Source of the DNA: Cyanobacteria bacterium UBA5018 | Lineage (GTDB): Bacteria; Cyanobacteriota; Cyanobacteriia; PCC-6307; Cyanobiaceae | Reading direction: 5' to 3' | NCBI GenBank assembly: GCA_002396505.1 | Contig: DGYA01000022.1 | Location: 1-18,498, forward strand | DNA: 18,498 nt | In this document: positions 6,980-14,926 of the stretch, in pieces | Layout: each line of letters opens with the position of its first letter | Position numbering within the stretch: the first letter of the stretch is position 1 | Translations under genes and position numbers: made by a program | The notes under the pieces: generated by a model | The model's database searches: none | Told to the model about the DNA's origin: nothing | The model's input: the letters and a program-made list of their open reading frames with translations, nothing else

Positions 6980-8341
6980 ATGACCAGAGGTCGGGCCAGC
7001 ATTTTGGTGCTGATCAGCGTGGGAGCCTGTGCCGCTACGGCGGCGGTGCTGGCCAAGGATATGGCTACTCCCTTTGGTGGCACCACCCAGATCAGCGACA
7101 GCCCCAAGGAGGTGATGGATCAGGCCTGGCAGATAGTCTTCAGGGATTATCTAGATATCAATGGCAAATACACCCCTGATCACTGGCGTCACTTGCGCAG
7201 AGATATTTTAGCCAAGAGCTACGGCACTCCCAAGGATGCCTACGACTCTATTCGTGGCATGCTCGCCACTCTTGATGATCCCTACACCCGCTTCCTAGAT
7301 CCGCGGGAATTCAAGGAGATGCAGATTGACACCTCCGGTGAGCTATCCGGGGTTGGCATTCAACTGAGTATCGACAAGCAGACCAAAGATCTCGTGGTGA
7401 TCAGCCCCCTCGATGGCTCGCCAGCCTCGCGGGCGGGCGTGATGCCTAAAGACACAATCATCGCCATCGACTCCAAGCCCACCAAGGGCATGAGCACGGA
7501 AGACGCGGTGAAATTGATTCGCGGTCAGGCGGGAACAAGTGTAAATTTAACTCTGAAGCGCAATGGTCAATCCATTGAGGTAAAGCTCATCCGTGAACGG
7601 ATCGAGTTGCACGCGGTGGAGCACAAGATGAACGCCTCCCCCAACGGCGTCAAGGTGGGTTATATCCGCCTGAAGCAATTCACCGCCACCGCCACCAAGG
7701 ACATGCGCCTTGCCCTCCAGGATCTGGAGGGCAAGGGTGCCCAGGGCTATGTGTTGGACCTGCGCAGCAATCCAGGTGGCTTGCTTATGGCCAGTGTGGA
7801 GATAGCGCGTCAGTGGCTGAATGAAGGCACCATTGTTTCCACCAAAACACGCGATGGCATCCAGGATGTCAAGCGCGCCAATGGCCATGCCCTCACCGCC
7901 AAGCCCCTGGTGGTGCTGGTGAACGAGGGCTCGGCCAGTGCCAGCGAGATTCTGTCCGGAGCCCTGCAGGACAACAGCCGGGCGGTGTTGGTGGGTCAAA
8001 AGACCTTTGGCAAGGGTCTGGTGCAGTCGGTGCGGGGGCTGTCGGATGGTTCCGGCATGACGGTGACGATCGCCAAATACCTCACCCCTAGCGGCCGCGA
8101 CATCCATAAGCACGGCATCGACCCAGATGTCTCCGTGAAGATGAGCGAGCAGGAGGCCCAGCAGCTGAAGCGGGATGATCTCGGCACCCGCAAGGACAGC
8201 CAATACCGGGTGGCGGAAACCACCCTGCTCAAGCAGTTGCAAACCGCCAATAGCCTGCAAAAAACCTATAGCCCCACCAGTGCCAATCTCCCAGCAGCCC
8301 TACCTGCCACCACCCGATCCCTGGAGACAGCCCCTAACTAG
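6980..8341 (+). CDS. C-terminal processing peptidase, S41 family (CtpA/CtpB-like)
   Basis: Serine protease with a Ser-Lys dyad that trims the C-termini of exported proteins; cyanobacterial CtpA matures the photosystem II D1 protein, and two paralogues have less clear roles. The ATG at 6980 (453 aa) puts a signal or anchor segment (about residues 6-25, SILVLISVGACAATAAVLA) at the N-terminus; the frame remains open upstream to 6905. The order is an N-terminal helical region with LATLDDPYTRFLDP, a PDZ domain (about 120-200, from SGVGIQL through LIRGQAGTSV), then the catalytic core with DLRSNPGG, GSASASEI (nucleophile Ser320) and FGKGLVQ (general base Lys345), spaced 25 residues apart as in E. 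coli Prc. The tail after about 420 is low in complexity and rich in Ala, Thr and Pro. Whether it is CtpA, CtpB or CtpC needs phylogeny. Confidence 0.93.
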   Translation: MTRGRASILVLISVGACAATAAVLAKDMATPFGGTTQISDSPKEVMDQAWQIVFRDYLDINGKYTPDHWRHLRRDILAKSYGTPKDAYDSIRGMLATLDDPYTRFLDPREFKEMQIDTSGELSGVGIQLSIDKQTKDLVVISPLDGSPASRAGVMPKDTIIAIDSKPTKGMSTEDAVKLIRGQAGTSVNLTLKRNGQSIEVKLIRERIELHAVEHKMNASPNGVKVGYIRLKQFTATATKDMRLALQDLEGKGAQGYVLDLRSNPGGLLMASVEIARQWLNEGTIVSTKTRDGIQDVKRANGHALTAKPLVVLVNEGSASASEILSGALQDNSRAVLVGQKTFGKGLVQSVRGLSDGSGMTVTIAKYLTPSGRDIHKHGIDPDVSVKMSEQEAQQLKRDDLGTRKDSQYRVAETTLLKQLQTANSLQKTYSPTSANLPAALPATTRSLETAPN

Positions 8342-8346
8342 GGGTT
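8331..8346. terminator. Weak hairpin at the convergent protease/hlyD junction
   Basis: CCCCT-AACT-AGGGG forms a 5-bp stem at the end of the protease gene. No T-run follows, so a terminator role is only possible. The rest of the 126-bp convergent gap contains nothing else I can support. Confidence 0.25.
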
Positions 8347-8467
8347 CCCTCCTTGACAGGCCTGTGCAGAGGGCGGATCTTCACGGCCTAGCAATACCAC
8401 CTGGGATTCCTCTCCCGCCCTGGCCGCCCCCGTGGTCTGAATTAGGAAGTTGGAACTCCCGTGCAGG

Positions 8468-9646
8468 TTAAAGTTGCTTAAGGGAATCGGTCTTGTCCTT
8501 GAATTCGCCGAGCAGCAACTGCAGCCAGCTCACCTTACGCAGCTTGATGTTGGCCGTCAGCGACATCCCCACTTGCAGGGGCAATTTGCTGCCGTCCTTG
8601 AGCTTGAACTGCTGGGAATTGAGGCGTATGCTGGCTGGATAGCGATAGGTCTTGTGTAGTTCATCTGGGGGTAGGGCATCACTGCCAATGCTCTTGACGG
8701 TACCCTGAACCACGCCAAAATCGTGGGAGGGGAAGGAGTCGATGCTGATGTCAACAGGCTTGCCCACGCGCACGAAGCCGATGTCGCTGCTCTCGATCTC
8801 CACTTTGGCCTGCAGGGCGTCGTAGGGCACAATCTGCATCACAGGCTCACTGCCCTGGGCAACGAAGCCTAGGCCGGTGGGCTTGAGATCGAACACCAAG
8901 CCATCCACAGGTGAGCGGATGTCCTGGTAGCGGATGTTGACGGTGAGCTCGGTGAGCTTGCTGCGCAGCTCTGCCAGTTCACCACGCAACCGCTCAATGT
9001 CCTGCTCGAGAATCGCAGTCTGGCGCAGGCGGTCTACGGTGGTCTTCTCGAGTTCGCCCTCCACCTCACGCACTTTGTTGCGTTGCTGCAGGTATTGCAA
9101 CTCAGAGGAAGCGCCCACCTTCTGCAGGGCCTTGAGCCGGTCGAGGATCTGCTGTTCAAGCTGAATGTTGCGGCGCAACACAGCCTGCTCGGTGTCGTTT
9201 AGGGAGAGGTAGCGCTGCAGTTCCACCTGCTTGAGCCGCAGCTGCTGCTCCATGGCGAAGATGCCCTTGCGGGTGCTGGCCTGACGATCGAGGGTGGCCT
9301 CGTTGTCGAGTCGCAGCAGCACCTGGCCCTGCTTCACCCGCTCGCCATCCTTAACCAGAATCTTGTCGAGCACACCGCCCACGGGCATCTGCACGACCTT
9401 CACATCACCGATGGGCTCGAGCTTGCCGGTGGCGATCACCACCTCTTCTGTCTTGGCGAGGGCCAGCCAGGCAAGAGCCGCGCCGGCAGTGCCGATCAGG
9501 GTCCAGGTGATGGTGCGCGCCAAAAAGCGCGACTGCTGCAGCACCATCTCGTCCTGACTGGTTTGCACCCGCTGCTCAATGGCGTTCTGGGCAGCACGGA
9601 CGAGGGAGCCGGAGCGTTGCGCTGCGGGCTTTTCATTGGGGGACAT
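8468..9646 (-). CDS. HlyD-family periplasmic adaptor of a type I secretion system
   Basis: Membrane-fusion protein that links the inner-membrane ABC exporter to an outer-membrane TolC-type channel. The 392-aa protein has the classic layout: cytoplasmic N-terminus (1-45), one membrane segment (about 46-65), a first lipoyl half (84-115, VQMPVGGVLDKILVKDGERV), a long coiled coil (about 120-240), a second lipoyl half (IRSPVDGLVFDL, 243-254) and the beta-barrel region with PYDALQAKVEIESSDIGFVRVG. Its ATG shares one base with the exporter stop (TGATG), so translation is coupled. No tolC-like gene is present in the window. The family is certain; the cargo is unknown. Confidence 0.93.
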   Translation of the reverse strand: MSPNEKPAAQRSGSLVRAAQNAIEQRVQTSQDEMVLQQSRFLARTITWTLIGTAGAALAWLALAKTEEVVIATGKLEPIGDVKVVQMPVGGVLDKILVKDGERVKQGQVLLRLDNEATLDRQASTRKGIFAMEQQLRLKQVELQRYLSLNDTEQAVLRRNIQLEQQILDRLKALQKVGASSELQYLQQRNKVREVEGELEKTTVDRLRQTAILEQDIERLRGELAELRSKLTELTVNIRYQDIRSPVDGLVFDLKPTGLGFVAQGSEPVMQIVPYDALQAKVEIESSDIGFVRVGKPVDISIDSFPSHDFGVVQGTVKSIGSDALPPDELHKTYRYPASIRLNSQQFKLKDGSKLPLQVGMSLTANIKLRKVSWLQLLLGEFKDKTDSLKQL

Positions 9647-12633
9647 CAGCTGGATTCCTGCTGGCGATAGAGGGCGTAGTAACGGCCGCGCTGCTCAATC
9701 AGGGCCTCGTGGGTGCCCGTTTCCACGATGGCGCCTTCATGCAACATCACGATCAGATCAGCTCGTCGGATCGTGGACAGGCGGTGGGTGATGAAGAAAA
9801 CTGTGCAGTGCTTGACGTTATCGAGCAGGTTGTCGCAAACCCGGCGTTCGGTGTCGTAATCAAGGGCGCTGGTGGCCTCATCGAGCACCAGCAGACGGGG
9901 CCGGCTGAGCAGGGTACGAGCCAGGGCCAGGCGCTGACGCTGGCCCCCGGAGAGGTTGGAACCGCGCTCACCCACATTGGAGCTGTAGCCAGCAGGCAGC
10001 TCCATGATGAAGTCGTGGGCACAGGCTAACCTGGCCGCCTCGACGATGGACTCACTGCTGGCATCCGGATCCGTGAGGGCGATGTTTTCGGAAACAGAGC
10101 CTGTGAACAGTAATGGCTCCTGGGGAACAATACCAATCTGGCGACGCAGCGAATAAAGCTCCACTTTGTCGATATCGTAACCATCAACCAGAATACGACC
10201 GGTCTTCGGCGAATAGAGCCGAGAGATCATTTTCATGAGCGTGCTCTTGCCGCTACCGCTTTGACCGACAACACCCACAAATGTGCCAGCGGGGATTGAA
10301 AGATCAATGTGACGTAGTACGTCGGGAGTTGTGGGGGAGAAGGTAAAGGAAACATCGTCGAAGCGAACCTGTCCTTCAATCGCTGGCAGCGGAATCTTCT
10401 GCTTATCGGCCTCATCCGATTCCTCGGGAGTATCCACCACATCGGCTAGTCTCTCAAAGGAAACCTTGAGCTCTTGGATGTTCTGCCAGATGCCTGAGAG
10501 ACGCAGCAGGGGCTGGGTCACATAGCCGGAGATGATGCGGAAGGCGATTAACTGGCCCAGGCTCATCTCCCCCTTGAGCACCAGCGAAGCCCCCACCCAG
10601 AGCACCAGCAGCTGGGACAGCTTCTGCAGCACCTGGGAGGTTTCATTGAGGGCTGTACCGGTGATCGTCTTCTCAAAGGTGCGTGAGATATATTTGCTAT
10701 ATAGATCCTGCCATTTCCAGCGGCTGATCATCTCCACGTTTTGGGCTTTTACCGTCTGGATGCCGGTGAGCACCTCCACCAGGTGGCTCTGGGTGCGGGC
10801 GTTCTCTTGGGCGGCGTCGCGGTACTGGCGCCGGAACAGGGGTGCCCCAATCACGGTGAGGCCCACCTGGATGGGCAGCACGCATAGAGCAATCAGGGTG
10901 AGCAGCCAGCTATAGAGCACCATCACCACGATGTAGATCACCGAGAAGCAGGTATCCAGCAGGGTGGTGAGGGCCTGGCCCGTGAGGAAGTTGCGGATCT
11001 TCTCCAACTCGGCGATGCGGGTGCCGAGTTCGCCCACCGGACGGCGGTCGAAGTAATTGAGCGGCAGGCGCAAGAGATGATCGATCACCTCCGAGCCGAG
11101 GCGCAGGTCGATGCGATTGGTGGTTTCAGAGAACAGGAAGGTGCGCAGGGCGCCGATCACCCCCTCCAGCAGGGTCACCACCACCAGGGCGAAGCCCAGC
11201 ACCTGCAGGGTATCGAGGCTGCGCTGGTTGATCACCTTGTCGATGATCACCTGGATCAGCAGCGGGTTGGCCAGGCTGAACAGCTGCACCACGAAGGAGG
11301 CGATCAGCACCTGCAGCAACACGCCGCGGTGGCGCTGGATGGCCGGCCAGAACCAGGCGAAACTGAAGCGCTGCTCGGGAGTGCCGCTGCTGCGCTCCAA
11401 CAGCAGCAGGTCGATGCCTTCGGGGAAGGCCTCCTCGATGGCATCGGGCGGCAGCTCCACCCAGCCCTCGCGGGGGGAGGCGAGCACCAAGCCACGGGCA
11501 TTGGCAGCCCGCACCAGGGCAAAGCCCCCCTGCCAAAGGATCAGGGACGGCGTCACCAGCCGGGTGCCCTGGCTGGCGGCGACGCGCAAGCCCCGCACCT
11601 GCAGCCCCATCATCGCGGCGATGTTGCCGCAGAGCTGCAGATCGGGGGTCTGGTTGCGGCGCAGGGCATCGCGCAGGATCTTCTCCACCGCATCGCGTCG
11701 GAAGGGCAGCCGCAGTTCGGCGGCGAGCATCTGAAAGCAGGCGAGGATCTCCTCCAGGGGCCCGTTGCCCCGCAGCAGCACGACGCTGGGTCGGTTTCGC
11801 TGGCCCAGATCCAGGCCTGAGGCCAGGGGCGGGGCCCCAGCATTGGCCAGCTCCAGCGGTGCGAGCGCGGACGCGGAGGCCAGGTCGTCGGCAGCAACCT
11901 CGGCCGGCACCGCAGACGGCACCGCAGATGGCACCGCGGGCGGCACTGCGGATAAGCGCTCCAGCAACTGCTGCGGCAGCGCGATCAGCCTGGGGGGCAG
12001 GGGCGGCTGGCTGGCTGGCAAGCCCAAGCCGGGATCGAGCTGGGTCCCCAGGGGATAGTCCTTGAGGTTGTTGCTGGCCACCAGCAGCACCTGATCGGCA
12101 GCCAACAGGCTCAGCACCTCTGGCTTGGGGGCGATCAGGCGCGCCGCCGGCAGGCAGGCAACGGTGATTGCCACCAGGGAGCTCCTTTCCAGCGGATGTT
12201 GCGCCAGAACTTCCTGCAGCAGCGCCGCCAGTTCGCCCGGGAACAGGCGGGAGCCGCACCAGGCCGCAAAGCTGGGCTCCTGCAGCAGCAGCTCCAGCAC
12301 CAGCCCATCGGACAGAGCCGCGGCGTTCACCTCCGAGGCCGCACTCACCTCCTCACACCCGGCCGCCCTCAGCAGCGAGGCCAGGCCAACCCAGGCACCC
12401 GGCCCCAGCTTTTCGAGGGTTGCCAGCCGACCGGCATCGCGCACCAGCAGACGGGCTTGGCCATCGAGAATAACCAGCAGCTCACTGGGGATCACCTGGG
12501 CCTGGCAGAGCGACTGGCCCAGGGCAAAACGCCGCAGCCGGCACTCCTTGGCCAGACGGTCGCGGGCCATGGGCGAGAGGCCCGCAAAGGCCGGATGCTC
12601 AGCCAGCAATGAGTGGAGCGTGGTGGCTGTCAT
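9646..12633 (-). CDS. Type I secretion ABC exporter with N-terminal cyclic-nucleotide-like domain and degenerate C39-like domain
   Basis: Exports a protein or peptide across the cell envelope with HlyD. I chose the ATG at 12633 (995 aa) because it overlaps the upstream PPIase stop as ATGA; the open frame to 12816 is antisense-like and coincides with that gene. Domains: cyclic-nucleotide-binding-like fold (about 5-130), a linker with a 12-bp-repeat-encoded A-V-P-x stretch (229-244), a C39-peptidase-like domain (about 289-414), six-helix membrane domain (about 426-729) and nucleotide-binding domain (Walker A GQSGSGKST 790-798, Q-loop Q838, LSGGQ 894-898, Walker B LLVLDE 914-919, His950). By alignment to C39 from memory, the catalytic Cys position is Glu (EEILAC in place of DCGPAC), the HF His is Gly, and the DP Asp is Ser, so leader cleavage is unlikely. 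Such a dead C39-like domain is known in HlyB. The nucleotide-like domain lacks the usual phosphate-binding Arg. Confidence 0.92.
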   Translation of the reverse strand: MTATTLHSLLAEHPAFAGLSPMARDRLAKECRLRRFALGQSLCQAQVIPSELLVILDGQARLLVRDAGRLATLEKLGPGAWVGLASLLRAAGCEEVSAASEVNAAALSDGLVLELLLQEPSFAAWCGSRLFPGELAALLQEVLAQHPLERSSLVAITVACLPAARLIAPKPEVLSLLAADQVLLVASNNLKDYPLGTQLDPGLGLPASQPPLPPRLIALPQQLLERLSAVPPAVPSAVPSAVPAEVAADDLASASALAPLELANAGAPPLASGLDLGQRNRPSVVLLRGNGPLEEILACFQMLAAELRLPFRRDAVEKILRDALRRNQTPDLQLCGNIAAMMGLQVRGLRVAASQGTRLVTPSLILWQGGFALVRAANARGLVLASPREGWVELPPDAIEEAFPEGIDLLLLERSSGTPEQRFSFAWFWPAIQRHRGVLLQVLIASFVVQLFSLANPLLIQVIIDKVINQRSLDTLQVLGFALVVVTLLEGVIGALRTFLFSETTNRIDLRLGSEVIDHLLRLPLNYFDRRPVGELGTRIAELEKIRNFLTGQALTTLLDTCFSVIYIVVMVLYSWLLTLIALCVLPIQVGLTVIGAPLFRRQYRDAAQENARTQSHLVEVLTGIQTVKAQNVEMISRWKWQDLYSKYISRTFEKTITGTALNETSQVLQKLSQLLVLWVGASLVLKGEMSLGQLIAFRIISGYVTQPLLRLSGIWQNIQELKVSFERLADVVDTPEESDEADKQKIPLPAIEGQVRFDDVSFTFSPTTPDVLRHIDLSIPAGTFVGVVGQSGSGKSTLMKMISRLYSPKTGRILVDGYDIDKVELYSLRRQIGIVPQEPLLFTGSVSENIALTDPDASSESIVEAARLACAHDFIMELPAGYSSNVGERGSNLSGGQRQRLALARTLLSRPRLLVLDEATSALDYDTERRVCDNLLDNVKHCTVFFITHRLSTIRRADLIVMLHEGAIVETGTHEALIEQRGRYYALYRQQESS
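11902..11949 (-). repeat. Four-unit 12-bp tandem array in the exporter linker
   Basis: Four 12-bp units encode AVPP, AVPS, AVPS and AVPA between the cyclic-nucleotide-like and C39-like domains. It is in frame and shows the same repeat behaviour as the gene-end arrays. Confidence 0.75.
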
Positions 12634-13379
12634 GGCGTGGCGGCAGCGGGAGAAGCAAGGGCTGGTGCGGCGGTGGGGAGCAGGGCGCGCAGCTGTCCGA
12701 GTTGGCGTTCCTCCTGCTCGGACAGCCACTGCTGAAAAAGTTCCTCGGCCATTTTGGTGGCCGTTGGAGCGTCGAAAACCGCCGGGGTGAGGCTCTCCAG
12801 ACGCACCACTAACCACCAGTTCTCGACCGGAAACGGTTCGAGCAGGGCGCCGGGACTGGCGGTGCGCAGCCGATCGGCAAGCAGCGGGTGGGCCTGGGTG
12901 AGCGACACCGGACCGACGATGCCGCGGGTGGCTTTCTCTGGGCCCTGGGCATGGACGGCCGCCAGGTCGGCAAAGTTGCTCTCTCCCTCCGCAATCTGGA
13001 GATAGAGCTCGCGGGCCAGGCCCGCATCGGTGAGACGCAGCAAGCTGTAGACAACCCGATCGAGCTGGGTCTTGCGCTCGAGGAAGCGGGCCTCGGCCTT
13101 GGCGCCGAACTGCCGCTCGCAGTGGCGCTGTAGCCGCAGGGGCAGTTCGATCAAGGCCTCGAGTTCGGCGGCAGCCAGCAGCTGCTGCTGGCGATAGGAC
13201 TCCAGGGCCGCGGCATCGCGGAGACCGTGCTCACGGGCAAAGGCCTGCAGCGCCAGCTGGCGCTGCTCAGGCGTCAGCGGCGTGGCGTCCTGGGCCGCCA
13301 CCGCAAGCATCAGGCGTTTGCGAAGGAAGGGGCGAAGCAGGCTCAGGCGTGCGAGCTCAGCGGCAAGATCGGGTGACAA
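12630..13379 (-). CDS. Parvulin-type peptidyl-prolyl isomerase (PpiC/SurA-like) of the secretion operon
   Basis: Likely a cytoplasmic folding helper for the exported substrate. The frame (249 aa) has no signal peptide: an N-terminal helical part (1-110) is followed by a PPIC-like domain at about 112-215 with LYLQIAEGESNFADLAAVHAQG, the TRGIVGPVSL turn and PLLADRLRTASPGALLEPF, ending VENWWLVVRLE. Parvulin-like genes beside HlyD/ABC cassettes are known from cyanobacterial bacteriocin-type clusters. The start is TTG at 13379: an in-frame TGA lies 6 nt upstream and no ATG precedes residue 24, so TTG is the first possible start, with GAAGG just before it. The stop overlaps the exporter ATG as ATGA. 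The family is moderately certain because parvulin active-site residues are weakly conserved. Confidence 0.75.
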   Translation of the reverse strand: MSPDLAAELARLSLLRPFLRKRLMLAVAAQDATPLTPEQRQLALQAFAREHGLRDAAALESYRQQQLLAAAELEALIELPLRLQRHCERQFGAKAEARFLERKTQLDRVVYSLLRLTDAGLARELYLQIAEGESNFADLAAVHAQGPEKATRGIVGPVSLTQAHPLLADRLRTASPGALLEPFPVENWWLVVRLESLTPAVFDAPTATKMAEELFQQWLSEQEERQLGQLRALLPTAAPALASPAAATP

Positions 13380-13389
13380 GAACCTTCAT

Positions 13390-13647
13390 TCAATGAGGCG
13401 ACACCTGTCCATCAATCCGTAGGACAGGCCCCAGGAATTTACCACCCTGGACAGGATATTCATGGCCGCCAACCCAATCATTGAAACTCAGCAGGTCACG
13501 GGGAATGCGTGAAACTTCGCCAGGGGCATCGGTGAGCGGGATGCCGTCAAGACGCAGTTTTCTGTGCAGGAGTAGGAGATGGCAGCAGCCCTCGCCGGTA
13601 CCCACCAGAAAATGCTCGGCGCCGACAAGGGCTGCGATACCAAATGT
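13390..13647 (-). pseudogene. Orphan C-terminal reading frame upstream of the PPIase gene (85 codons, no good start)
   Basis: The frame is bounded by TAA (13648-13650) upstream and by TGA (13390-13392) just before the PPIase start. It contains a non-repetitive sequence that looks protein-like: VGAEHFLVGTGEGC, then HLLLLHRKLRLDGIPL, then PRDLLSFNDWVGGHEYPV. No ATG is present; a GTG at 13605 would give 71 aa. It could be the surviving C-terminus of a gene that led the secretion operon, possibly the cargo or a modification protein, but I do not recognise the family. A loose resemblance to the tail of Hint-type autoprocessing domains (HLL-x3-H-x4-DG) is not enough to name it. Confidence 0.35.
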
Positions 13648-13710
13648 TTAGTCGCTGAGATGTGGCGAATCGGTGTCACGCCCCACGGGGCCCAGCACAC
13701 CGCCCGCGGT

Positions 13711-13738
13711 CGTTGTCAGGGCTAACGCCCCAACAACG
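13711..13738 (-). terminator. Hairpin downstream of the SapC-family gene
   Basis: CGTTGTCAGGGC pairs with GCCCCAACAACG around a TAAC loop, giving a 12-position stem with two central mismatches, beginning 23 bp after the sapC stop. There is no T-run, so it may act with Rho or as an RNA 3' stabiliser. Confidence 0.4.
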
Positions 13739-13760
13739 TCCCGATCAGGCTCCGATGGAC

Positions 13761-14501
13761 CTACTCAACCGTCGACGGTTGCACTTCGAGGCTGCGATCA
13801 CGGAGCAGTTCAAAATTGCGGAGTGAGGCCAGATGGAAGCAGATCAACTCATAGGTGCCGCTGCGCACTAGATCGACGATCGCCTCGGAAGAAAGGGTCG
13901 CCAGCCGGGAAGGTTCAACCGCAAAGAAGCCATCAACGGTCATCGTCTCACCGGTTGGTGAGGTAGCTTGAACCTGCTTGGCCTCCAGCAGATTGAGATC
14001 CTTGAGCTTCTTGCAGATCGCCTGAGTACGCTCGAATTCTGCTTGGTATTGACTCAAAAACTGCAAGACGCCTTCGGTGTACTCGGTTGGCGTGCCATCT
14101 TCAGTAATCAGAGCAGGCCCCTCATCGGACTGGTTAAATCCAGAGAACGTCTCATCAATGCAGAGATAATATTTTTCTCCATCATCGGAGAGGGCTAATA
14201 CAAAGGGATAGCGTCGGATAAATGCGGGAATGTACCGACCTTTCCAGTCACCTTCCGAACCAATAAATGCATTTTCGGAGTTACGCATGCCGAGCAGCAG
14301 CACGGGCGGCACGGATTCCTCGTCACCAGCGAAAACGATCGGATAATCCGTCAAGGCAGAAAGGAACTCAGCCGCCATCAACGGCACTGAATTGGTTTTC
14401 TTGGCAAAGGAAAAATCCGTCACCTCGCGGGCATGCCAATTGGAATGGCGCTCCGCAGTGATCGGGGCAACCTCGTTGTAGAAGAGAAGCTGAGTAGCCA
14501 T
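13761..14501 (-). CDS. SapC-family protein
   Basis: Member of the SapC family (named from S-layer-associated genes; biochemical role poorly defined), 246 aa, a normal length. Typical features in order: an N-terminal segment ending HSNWHAREV, then FAKKTNSVPLMAAEF (family core), DYPIVFAGDEE, PVLLLGMRNSENAFI, RYIPAFIRRYPFVLA, and YYLCIDETFSGFNQ, then a helical C-terminal half with FLSQYQAEFERTQAICKKL and LNLLEAKQV. No signal peptide is visible. Base composition is visibly less GC-rich than in flanking genes, suggesting later acquisition. It lies upstream of the secretion operon on the same strand, separated by an orphan reading frame; SapC genes often neighbour secreted-protein genes, but a link to this exporter is inference. 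ATG at 14501 has no strong Shine-Dalgarno. Confidence 0.85.
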   Translation of the reverse strand: MATQLLFYNEVAPITAERHSNWHAREVTDFSFAKKTNSVPLMAAEFLSALTDYPIVFAGDEESVPPVLLLGMRNSENAFIGSEGDWKGRYIPAFIRRYPFVLALSDDGEKYYLCIDETFSGFNQSDEGPALITEDGTPTEYTEGVLQFLSQYQAEFERTQAICKKLKDLNLLEAKQVQATSPTGETMTVDGFFAVEPSRLATLSSEAIVDLVRSGTYELICFHLASLRNFELLRDRSLEVQPSTVE

Positions 14502-14629
14502 CGGGAAGGATGTGGTGATGTTGAAAAGTTAACTAATCAGAGGCTGGCTCAATCTAGCCCGGCAAGAAAATGTAATACTTGACGGGCAAGATCTAAGGGC
14601 TGGAGGGATCGTGACCCAGCCCATCACCA

Positions 14630-14926
14630 TCAGAGCGGGCGTTGCATCTGCACGCTCCGGGTGAGGGTGTTTTGGTTTGGATTCACGATCGAACGCTCAA
14701 CGATTTGATCGATGTTGCCAACGGCAAGAATGATTTCGGTGATGCGTTCTGGCGTAATGCCGATGCTCGACAGGTTGGCATTGGCATTGGGGTTGAGCGA
14801 AAAGAGCTGGCGCAGGGCAGCGGGGGCGTTAGAGGCATTGGCAGATGTGACATCAAGCTCGGCAGCCTGCTTGAGGATGGCGATCACGGCATTGACCAGA
14901 TCCAGGAACTTGGATTGGTTTTCATC
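14630..14926 (-). pseudogene. Orphan C-terminal fragment, about 98 codons, unassigned
   Basis: From about 14926 to the stop at 14630 the minus frame reads as plausible protein (KFLDLVNAVIAILKQAAEL, then NAPAALRQLFSLNPNANANL, SSIGITPERITEIILAVGN, NTLTRSVQMQRPL). Upstream of that it enters the antisense of the CheB remnant, so its 5' end appears cut off by the junction with foreign DNA. No ATG is available; GTG at 14887 would give an 85-aa protein starting inside the hydrophobic segment. It precedes sapC by 128 bp on the same strand. I do not recognise it. The gap 14502-14629 to sapC should hold the sapC promoter but shows no convincing hexamer pair. Confidence 0.35.

Noticed and set aside
9646..12816. 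Extension of the ABC exporter to a start at 12816, and an active C39 leader peptidase
   Set aside because: The ATG at 12633 overlaps the PPIase stop as ATGA, and the extra 61 residues are a shadow of the PPIase gene. The C39 catalytic positions are not conserved.
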